DNA from: Oscillatoria sp. Prado101 | Lineage (GTDB): Bacteria; Cyanobacteriota; Cyanobacteriia; Cyanobacteriales; Oscillatoriaceae | Length of the DNA stretch: 20,125 nt | Reading direction: 5' to 3' | NCBI GenBank assembly: GCA_025454445.1 | Contig: JALOOK010000007.1 | Location: 1 to 20,125, forward strand | Shown: piece by piece, positions 14,365 through 20,125 of the stretch | Position numbering within the stretch: position 1 is the first letter of the stretch | Layout: each line of letters opens with the position of its first letter | Notes under the pieces: model-generated | Databases searched by the model: none | What the model saw: only the letters and a program-made list of their open reading frames with translations | Told to the model about the DNA's origin: nothing | Translations under genes and position numbers: made by a program

Positions 14365-14497
14365 GTAGACGGGATTAAACTTTTGTCGGGTGAGCGCCAG
14401 CGCTCCCGGCTCGCCGTCCCCCCTTTGGCGCAGTGGAGAGCGGTTTCAGGTTTGAAAGCGCTTAAGCCCTGGGGGGGAGTGCCCGGCCCGCTTGAGG

Positions 14498-14804
14498 CAC
14501 CGGCAGACCGCCCCCGGTCATCAACCAATCAATCATCCGTAGGGATTGAGCGGTCAAGCCACCTTGCCATCACGCTGCAAACCTTCCCTAATCCATCTTC
14601 TGATACACTCCGAACGCTGCCCTGCAGGCATTTGAGACAGCGCTTGCCAAATATCCGGTTCAACTCTCAGTGTAATGCGCTTGTCGAACTCCCCAAGTCC
14701 AGCTGCCTGGACATACTGGTTCTTCCCAAGAGGATTCCGGACAATTCCCTTTGGCGCTCCCTTCTGTTTGGCCATTTTTCGCTATCCCTGTCCTTTCTTA
14801 CTTA
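14498..14804. repeat. Direct repeat, copy 2 (307 bp)
   Basis: Second copy of the segment at 13679-13985, same orientation, collinear without indels. Similarity stops abruptly after CCTTTCTTACTT on the right side and near CACCGGCAG on the left. Confidence 0.88.
14554..14775 (-). CDS. Small ribbon-helix-helix-like protein, copy 2
   Basis: A 73-aa paralogue of the protein at 13735-13956. The eight substitutions are H4Q, E23Q, L30F, P33R, E48Q, G54R, L58I and I60R (copy 1 to copy 2). Four of these remove an acid or add an arginine in or near the predicted RHH segment, so copy 2 is more basic. About six of the 14 nucleotide differences are synonymous. The intact frame in both copies suggests at least one is still expressed. 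A plus-strand promoter candidate at 14335-14364 would send a transcript antisense to this copy. Confidence 0.68.
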   Translation of the reverse strand: MAKQKGAPKGIVRNPLGKNQYVQAAGLGEFDKRITLRVEPDIWQALSQMPAGQRSECIRRWIREGLQRDGKVA

Positions 14805-14965
14805 AGAATAATCCAAATCTGACGAAAATAACTCTTGACAATCCCAGTCGGACTCGGTAAGGTAGTTTACAGACAGGCCAAAGCCCAGTTAACGAACAAA
14901 GCCCCCTGGTGGCTAGAACCACCGGTGGGGGCAGAAAAAAAAACAATAACGCAGGAGATTATATC

Positions 14966-15589
14966 ATGTCTGCGTTCCAAATCAGCTCCAGCCTTCAAAA
15001 TCAGCTCTTCTCGCAAGCTGTCACCTGGACATTGCTGACGGCCAAAGGCAAGGTAGCGGGCCCCCTCGACGCCTGCCGGCAGGAGCTAACCGTGGAAGTC
15101 TGGCCGAAAGTCGTTTACGTCCGCCTGGAGAAGAACATCCTCCGGCGCGAGTGCCCCTCGGGAGTTTCCACCTTTATTTCTTACAAAGACTATTTAGAAC
15201 ATGCTATCAAAGAAGCCTTTACCAAGGCAACAAGCCTAACAACAGCTCGGATAAGTGAGAACTATTTCAAAATTCAATCAGCAACCGACCCCCAGTACAA
15301 ATACTGGATCCTGCTGGACTTTTACGGGATGTCGTGCGATTGCCCGCGATACAAGTGCCTTAAAAAGCGCATTTGGAGCGAAGCCCGCCACCTGCACAAG
15401 CTGATTGAAGAAAACGAAATCTTGCAAGGCCAAATCCCCTGCCACCACGCCGCAGCCGTCCTGAAATCCCTGGATTTTCAAAATTTCGCAGATTATTTCC
15501 AGGAGTGGCCCACCATCGAAAAGCAGATAATCAACAAAGAGGATGACGAGGATTACAGCGAAGAGGATGACAGCGAATTTGACTGGTAG
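14966..15589 (+). CDS. SWIM zinc-finger protein with acidic tail
   Basis: A 207-aa protein. The SWIM signature CxC...CxH is visible as C124-D-C126 and C159-H-H161, with an unusually long 32-residue linker rich in charged residues (KCLKKRIWSEARHLHKLIEE). SWIM domains bind zinc and mediate DNA or protein contacts, and often accompany SNF2 helicases, MuDR-type transposases or MEKK proteins. Here the domain stands without a recognisable partner domain. The N-terminal 120 residues have no family I know. The tail (191-207) is strongly acidic (KEDDEDYSEEDDSEFDW). The start at 14966 is supported by AGGAG at 14953-14957, 8 nt away; an upstream in-frame ATG at 14909 would add a low-complexity stretch. 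It is probably monocistronic: the next gene, secA, is convergent. Confidence 0.78.
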   Translation: MSAFQISSSLQNQLFSQAVTWTLLTAKGKVAGPLDACRQELTVEVWPKVVYVRLEKNILRRECPSGVSTFISYKDYLEHAIKEAFTKATSLTTARISENYFKIQSATDPQYKYWILLDFYGMSCDCPRYKCLKKRIWSEARHLHKLIEENEILQGQIPCHHAAAVLKSLDFQNFADYFQEWPTIEKQIINKEDDEDYSEEDDSEFDW

Positions 15590-15950
15590 GTTATCTCTCC
15601 CATCCCAGACCCTGGCTTTCTCTTGGAGAGCGAGCGCGAAAAACAGGTCAATTCAGGCAAATAAACCCGGTTTCTCAACCCTGGTACGGTTTCTCTCCCC
15701 CTTCGGTGGATCGCGTTTGGCAGCAAACACTTTAGTACCTTCCTAGAGAACCACTCGAGAGCGCTTGCTGCAACCCAAGGCGTTGCAAAGTAGAAGGACG
15801 TTCCGCTTGCGCCGCGCGTCTCTTCGCCAGCGCAAACTTTTTCTACTCCTGGAAAACCCCCTCTCAGGTCCCCCTCCCCGAAACGCGGGTTGGGGGTTGG
15901 GGTGCCTGGTTGCTCCGACGCCTCGGTGCGACGCCCAAGCCAATGCCGGT
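15590..15950. other. Intergenic region between convergent SWIM and secA genes
   Basis: Contains the AAACCCGGTTTCTC repeat (15663-15676) and a C/G-rich stretch near 15870-15905 (CCCCCTCCCC, then GGGTTGGGGGTTGGGG) that can fold as an imperfect hairpin, possibly ending secA transcription on the minus strand. I see no canonical T-run and no gene. Confidence 0.45.
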
Positions 15951-18764
15951 CTAAACCATTTCCGACGCCGACGCCTGCACCGGCTGCTGCATTTGGGGCT
16001 GGAACTGGAACAGAGAATAAACCACATTCCGGCGAATGTCAGTCATCATATCCAAAAACAGCTCATACCCCTCACTCTTGTACTCAATCAGCGGGTCCTT
16101 TTGACCGTAACTGCGCAAGCCCACCGACTCCCGCAGAGCGTCCATCGCCTGCAAGTGTTCGCGCCAGAGCGTATCAATCTGCTGCAAAATAAAGAAACGC
16201 TCAGCTTGGCGCATCAGCCCGGGCTGAATCTGATCCACCTGCGCCTCCTTCAAATCGTAGGCAATGCGCACCTGCTCGTGCAAGAACGTCTTAATCTCAT
16301 CGATCGACAGCTCCTCTATCTGCACCGGCTCCATATCCGCCAGCAGATAGACAAACTCCTTCACCTTGCTCACCAAACTGGACAAATCCCACTCTTCGGA
16401 AGGCAAATCCGGATTAACATACGCTTCAACAATGTCATCCATCGTTTTTTCAGCATACTTAATCACCTGCTCCTTCAAATCCAGACCTTCCAGCACCCGC
16501 CGGCGCTCAGCGTAGATAGCGCGGCGCTGGTTATTCATCACCTCATCGTACTCAAACACCTGCTTGCGGATGTCGTAATAATACGTCTCCACCTTTTTCT
16601 GAGCCCCTTCCAGAGAGCGAGTCAGCATCCCCGACTCAATAGGCATATCCTCCTCAACCTGGAACATCTCCATCAACCGGCTCACCCGGTCCCCCCCAAA
16701 AATCCGCAGCAAATTATCCTGCAAACTCAGGAAAAACCTAGTTGAGCCCGGGTCGCCCTGACGCCCGCAGCGCCCGCGCAACTGGTTGTCAATGCGGCGG
16801 GATTCGTGGCGTTCCGTACCGATAACGTGCAGCCCTCCCAGCGTCACCACTTCATCGTGCTCGCTCTTGGTGTACTGCTCGTACTCCAGGCGTACCGCAT
16901 TGTAAACATCCCGCAGCTTTTGAATCACCGGGTCGATAGTCGGCGCTTTTTCCGAAGCCGTCGCCACCTTATCTTCCGCCTCCAGTTCCGCAAGCGAGCG
17001 CTCTCCGTACTGGAGCACAGCGAACTGCACTGCCTCCTTGAGCTTTTGCTCAGTTGCCTTAGACAGCTCCGTGGGGAAAATCTGGGGGGACACCTTCCAA
17101 GTTTTGACTTTCTTGCCAGGGGCAAAGCCTTGGGGGTTTCGCCGGCGGTCCGCTCCCGGAACCCGCACGACGCTGACATTCGCCTCATCTTCTGGCACGA
17201 CAATAGCCGGCATAAAGTATTCCCGCACCTTCAGCCGCGCCATGTAGTCCGCGTTCCCGCCCAGAATGATATCCGTCCCGCGCCCCGCCATATTCGTGGC
17301 GATCGTCACCGCGCCTTTGCGCCCAGCTTGCGCCACAATTTCCGACTCGCGCTCCACATTTTCCGGCTTAGCGTTGAGCAGGTTGTGGGGGATACCGCGC
17401 TCGCGCAGAAGCACCGACAGGTGTTCCGAGTTTTCCACGCTCGTGGTGCCCACCAGCACCGGGCGTCCCTTTTCGTGCATCTCGGCGCACTCTTGAGCCA
17501 CAGCCAGCCACTTGCCCCTTTCAGTCTTGTAGACCACATCGGCCAAATCCTTGCGTCCAGAGATCCGGTTGGTGGGGATTGCGGTCACTTCTAGACTGTA
17601 TATCTTCTCAAACTCCGCCTCTTCTGTTTTCGCCGTGCCGGTCATTCCCCCCAGTTTCGGGTACAGCAAGAAGAAGTTTTGATAAGTAATCGTAGCCAGG
17701 GTTTGAGTTTCCGGCTGGATGTCCACCCGTTCCTTGGCCTCAATGGCTTGGTGCAAGCCGTCGCTCCACCGGCGTCCTTGCAGCACCCGCCCGGTAAACT
17801 CATCGACAATCACCACCTCCCTGTCGAGGACGATGTAGTTTTTGTCCTTGATAAACAGCTCTTTGGCCTTCAGGGCGTTAAAAATGTAGTGCGCCCAGGG
17901 ATCGTTGGGGTCGTAGAGATCCTTAACTCCCAGCAGCCGTTCCGCTTGCGCAAACCCTTCGTCGCTCAAAAGCACGTTGCGGGCTTTTTCGTCCACCTCG
18001 TAGTGCTCTTCTTTTTTGAGGGCGGCGGCGATGTCGGAGGCTCCCATATACTTCTCTGTGGGGCGCTCTACTTGGCCAGAAATAATCAGCGGCGTGCGAG
18101 CCTCGTCAATCAGAATCGAGTCCACCTCGTCAATAATGGCGTAGTTGAAGGGGCGCTGCACCACCTCTGCCATCGAGGTGGCCATATTGTCCCGCAGGTA
18201 GTCGAAGCCCAGCTCGCTGTTGGTGGCGTAGGTGATGTCGCAGCTGTAGTTCTTGCGCCGCTCGTCCGGGCTCATGCCCTGCTGAATCAGGCCCACGGTC
18301 AGTCCCAGGAAGCGGTGCACCTGTCCCATCCACTCGGCGTCGCGGCGTGCCAGGTAGTCGTTGACGGTGACGACGTGTACGCCTTTGCCGGTGAGCGCGT
18401 TTAAGTAGGACGGCAGGGTGGCGACCAGGGTTTTTCCCTCACCGGTTTTCATCTCGGCGATTTGCCCAAAGTGCAGGATGGTGCCTCCGAGAATCTGGAC
18501 GTCGAAGTGCCGCATGCCCAAAACTCGCCGCCCAGCTTCCCGAACCACCGCAAAGGCTTCCGGTAGCAGCTCGTCGAGCACTTCACTGGTTTCACTGGGG
18601 GATTTTGCTTTGTCAAGCTTCTGTTTGAACTCCGCTGTCTTGGCTCTCAGTGCCTCATCGGAGAGCGCCTTGATGTCTTCCTCCAGGATGTTGACTTCGG
18701 TGACGAGCGGCTGATATCTCTTGAGCTTGCGTGCGTTGGGATCGCCGAGCAAATTTTTCAGCAT
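15951..18764 (-). CDS. secA: Preprotein translocase ATPase SecA
   Basis: A 937-aa motor of the Sec pathway, which drives unfolded preproteins through SecYEG; in cyanobacteria it serves both plasma and thylakoid membranes. Landmarks are Walker A MKTGEGKT (105-112), the DEVD box in IDEVDSILIDEARTPLIISG (211-230), EMKTGEGKTLVATLPSYLNA in the DEAD motor, GRGTDIILGGNAD in motor domain 2 and the helical wing/scaffold region following. Length and collinearity are those of a full cyanobacterial SecA. The C-terminus ends FQFQPQMQQPVQASASEMV and has no Cys-rich zinc/SecB-binding motif, as usual in cyanobacteria. The ATG at 18764 is preceded by a pyrimidine-rich stretch (CTCCCTCTCCTGCT) rather than a ribosome binding site. 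TATACA at 18794-18789 (minus strand) could be a -10 element giving a very short leader. The dihaem cytochrome gene lies 119 bp upstream on the same strand. Confidence 0.98.
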   Translation of the reverse strand: MLKNLLGDPNARKLKRYQPLVTEVNILEEDIKALSDEALRAKTAEFKQKLDKAKSPSETSEVLDELLPEAFAVVREAGRRVLGMRHFDVQILGGTILHFGQIAEMKTGEGKTLVATLPSYLNALTGKGVHVVTVNDYLARRDAEWMGQVHRFLGLTVGLIQQGMSPDERRKNYSCDITYATNSELGFDYLRDNMATSMAEVVQRPFNYAIIDEVDSILIDEARTPLIISGQVERPTEKYMGASDIAAALKKEEHYEVDEKARNVLLSDEGFAQAERLLGVKDLYDPNDPWAHYIFNALKAKELFIKDKNYIVLDREVVIVDEFTGRVLQGRRWSDGLHQAIEAKERVDIQPETQTLATITYQNFFLLYPKLGGMTGTAKTEEAEFEKIYSLEVTAIPTNRISGRKDLADVVYKTERGKWLAVAQECAEMHEKGRPVLVGTTSVENSEHLSVLLRERGIPHNLLNAKPENVERESEIVAQAGRKGAVTIATNMAGRGTDIILGGNADYMARLKVREYFMPAIVVPEDEANVSVVRVPGADRRRNPQGFAPGKKVKTWKVSPQIFPTELSKATEQKLKEAVQFAVLQYGERSLAELEAEDKVATASEKAPTIDPVIQKLRDVYNAVRLEYEQYTKSEHDEVVTLGGLHVIGTERHESRRIDNQLRGRCGRQGDPGSTRFFLSLQDNLLRIFGGDRVSRLMEMFQVEEDMPIESGMLTRSLEGAQKKVETYYYDIRKQVFEYDEVMNNQRRAIYAERRRVLEGLDLKEQVIKYAEKTMDDIVEAYVNPDLPSEEWDLSSLVSKVKEFVYLLADMEPVQIEELSIDEIKTFLHEQVRIAYDLKEAQVDQIQPGLMRQAERFFILQQIDTLWREHLQAMDALRESVGLRSYGQKDPLIEYKSEGYELFLDMMTDIRRNVVYSLFQFQPQMQQPVQASASEMV

Positions 18765-18883
18765 AGCAGGAGAGGGAGACTTGTTTTCTGTATAAGGAAG
18801 CCAAAAGTCAAGTTTCAGAACTCAGAACTTGTCTGAATTCTGAAGGCTCGCTTCTGAATTACTGATTTTCTATCTTTCTCTTA

Positions 18884-19399
18884 TTATGGAGAATTTTGCC
18901 ACTCCGGTGCGAGACTGCGGAAATTGTACTGGCCGGCACCGGGGTGACAGGTGACGCAGCTGCCGGTTAAGTTGGTCTGGGGGAGTTTGACTCGCGGGTG
19001 CAGGGCTTTGAAATACCTCGATTTGGCCAGCCGGTAGGGCACCTCTTCGTCCTTGGCGTGGGGGCGGGAGAACGCCCGCAGGTAGTTCCAGATGATGACG
19101 CGGGGGGGATTCACCGGCAGGTTCAGCTGCACCCCGTAGTGCTGCGGATCTTGCAGCAGCTGCCGCCAGGTTTCGCCCGGCATGACTTCCGGCGGCAAGC
19201 CCACATGGCAGCCGGCGCAGTTTTCTAGGTAAAGTTCGGCTCCCAGCTGGAAGCTATCCGGTATGGGGTCAACCGTGCCGGCTGCCTGGATCTCTGCCGC
19301 TCGCGCCACCCCCCACCCCACTGCCACACTCCACAGCCCCACCAGCAACACCAGCACTGCCGGTCTGACCTTACTTCTTAATATTTTCTTTATTGACAT
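18884..19399 (-). CDS. Dihaem cytochrome c, exported
   Basis: A 171-aa secreted electron carrier. The N-terminus is a classical signal peptide: basic SIKKILRSKVR, a hydrophobic core (13-30) and a likely cleavage site at VARA/AEIQ after residue 34. Two covalent haem sites are visible: CAGCH (61-65) and CVTCH (148-152). The spacing and overall size fit the small dihaem cytochrome c (DHC) proteins of cyanobacteria. It would act in the periplasm or thylakoid lumen; donor and acceptor are unknown. The start at ATG 19399 fits the signal peptide, though no strong ribosome binding site is seen. The reading direction is shared with secA, and the short spacer (18765-18883) holds repeated CAGAACTC/TTCTGAATT units. 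Confidence 0.9.
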   Translation of the reverse strand: MSIKKILRSKVRPAVLVLLVGLWSVAVGWGVARAAEIQAAGTVDPIPDSFQLGAELYLENCAGCHVGLPPEVMPGETWRQLLQDPQHYGVQLNLPVNPPRVIIWNYLRAFSRPHAKDEEVPYRLAKSRYFKALHPRVKLPQTNLTGSCVTCHPGAGQYNFRSLAPEWQNSP

Positions 19400-19424
19400 T
19401 AACCCAAATTTATGATAATCTCTC

Positions 19425-19451
19425 GGCGTCCTTGGCGTCCTTGGCGTCCTT
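19425..19451. repeat. Nonanucleotide tandem repeat GGCGTCCTT x3
   Basis: Three perfect consecutive copies leading directly into the first unit of the tandem array. Related GGCGTCCTTGGCGTC occurs at 8357-8371, so the motif is dispersed. Confidence 0.8.
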
Positions 19452-19621
19452 GGCGGTTCGTTTTTTCCGGATCTGGCTGCACGCTGTAAAACTGAGAAGC
19501 CCTCTAACCCCTGGCCAACCGGCCACTCCCCTAAAATTTAGGCATATCCGAAAGAATGGTTTTTACAAAACCCGGACATCACACCGGTTTTGTATATATG
19601 CTTTTTTTCGGAGAGCAGAAA

Positions 19622-19640
19622 TGTGTACAAATTGTACACA
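19622..19640. promoter_or_regulatory. Perfect 19-bp palindrome in unit A
   Basis: TGTGTACAA-A-TTGTACACA. Exact inverted repeat with a single central base. Its counterpart in unit B (19899-19917) is equally perfect but has T at the centre. Confidence 0.55.
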
Positions 19641-19898
19641 AAATTGATCCGACATCTGTCAATACCCCAACGCCCAGCGCCCAATACCCCACGCCGCCAG
19701 CCCCAACTATATGATAGAGCCATTTGGCGTACCTTCACGGGGGCGGTTCGTTTTTCCGGAGATAGCTGTACCCCCTCAAACTCAGAAGCGCTCTAGCCAT
19801 AGGCGTAGCCGCACCTCTACTTTAGTGATATCCGAAAGAATGGTTTTTCCAAAACCCGCGACAGGCATTGTAATATGCTTTTTTCCGGAAATCCGAAA

Positions 19899-19917
19899 TG
19901 TGTACAATTTGTACACA
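19899..19917. promoter_or_regulatory. Perfect 19-bp palindrome in unit B
   Basis: TGTGTACAA-T-TTGTACACA. Both arms are identical to those of unit A although surrounding sequence has diverged, which suggests a protein-binding site or a structural role. Confidence 0.55.
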
Positions 19918-20125
19918 AAGTTGTTACGACAGTTGTCAACACCCGAACGCCCCATCGCCCAATGCCCGACGCCGCCAGCCCCAACTATATGATCAAGCCA
20001 CTTGGCGTCCTGCCGTGGAAGCTGCCGCGTCCTGTGGCGTCTTGGCGGTTCCTTTTTCCGGCTACCGCTGTACTCCCTCACACTGGGGCGGTCGATAAAT
20101 CAACTAAGCCGCCCCACAAATTTAG

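Larger units (their letters stand above)
19452..20125. repeat. Tandem array of ~290-300 bp units, running off the window
   Basis: Units start at GGCGGTTC: unit A 19452-19741 (290 bp), unit B 19742-20043 (302 bp) and unit C from 20044, cut by the window end. Each begins GGCGGTTCGTTTTTCCGG or a close variant, and A and B share collinear blocks: ATATCCGAAAGAATGGTTTTT, a T-run ending in CGGA, a 19-bp palindrome, CGCCGCCAGCCCCAACTATA and TTGGCGT. Conservation is patchy: blocks near-identical, linkers diverged. Unit A can form nested hairpins (TCCGAAAG 19547-19554 with a CTTTTTTTCGGA arm 19601-19612; ACAAAACCCGG 19565-19575 with CCGGTTTTGT 19584-19593); the inner one is lost in B. No convincing gene lies inside. 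Confidence 0.82.

Noticed and set aside
14383..14805. 140-codon plus-strand frame
   Set aside because: Antisense to the RHH-like copy 2; its second half has a counterpart antisense to copy 1 only because of the 307-bp duplication.
15765..16745. 326-codon plus-strand frame
   Set aside because: Mostly antisense to secA, Leu/His/Gln-rich as expected from the complement of a GC-rich coding frame.
19624..19638. NtcA-type site GTA-N8-TAC inside the palindrome
   Set aside because: The spacing is GTA-N7-TAC in both units, one base short of the NtcA consensus, and no gene start with a -10 box at the right distance follows.
19590..19992. Similar short peptides encoded in units A and B (for example RNVYKLYTKL and RNVYNLYTKL)
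   Set aside because: They arise from the conserved palindrome block; frames start and end differently and no ribosome binding site is seen.
1..20125. CRISPR arrays, tRNA or rRNA genes
   Set aside because: No regularly spaced identical repeats with unique spacers and no T-arm-like GGTTCGAATC patterns were seen by eye; the tandem array at the right end has units of 290-300 bp without spacers.

Overview
The window is a piece of a cyanobacterial chromosome, most likely a filamentous, repeat-rich genome. The strongest evidence is a 38-codon photosystem II gene, psbM (1077-1193, minus). It is supported by a cyanobacterial-type SecA that lacks the C-terminal zinc tail, a KGG-motif stress protein, a large multi-GAF sensor, and many families of short dispersed repeats of the kind common in filamentous cyanobacteria.

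Layout. 1-1.6 kb: a tandem-domain universal stress protein on the plus strand, followed by a terminator-like hairpin; then, convergently, a 2Fe-2S ferredoxin and psbM in one minus-strand run. 1.6-5.0 kb: gene-poor and repeat-rich, holding a possible 47-aa membrane peptide (minus), a KGG-motif protein (minus) and several hairpin repeats. 5.0-8.0 kb: an AT-richer two-gene plus-strand operon, a McrB-like AAA+ ATPase followed by a large McrC/LlaJI-like PD-(D/E)xK nuclease candidate. It is preceded by a near-consensus promoter whose -35 box is embedded in an inverted repeat. No DNA methyltransferase lies nearby, so this is the best candidate for an uncharacterised defence system. 8.5-10.5 kb (minus): a SanA/YdcF-like membrane protein and class 2 pyrD, whose adjoining ends run into dispersed repeats. 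10.7-13.5 kb (plus): a 937-aa multi-GAF protein with a degenerate histidine-kinase C-terminus. 13.7-14.8 kb (minus): three small ribbon-helix-helix-like genes; the outer two are copies within a 307-bp direct duplication. 15.0-15.6 kb (plus): a SWIM zinc-finger protein with an acidic tail. 15.95-19.4 kb (minus): secA preceded by a dihaem cytochrome c. 19.4-20.1 kb: about two and a third copies of a ~290-300 bp tandem repeat, each complete unit holding a perfect 19-bp palindrome.

The housekeeping genes (psbM, ferredoxin, pyrD, secA, cytochrome c) are ordinary. The interest lies in the accessory elements between them: the McrB/LlaJI-like module and its control region, the duplicated RHH genes, the SWIM protein and the terminal repeat array. 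All functional calls are from reading motifs; no database search was run.
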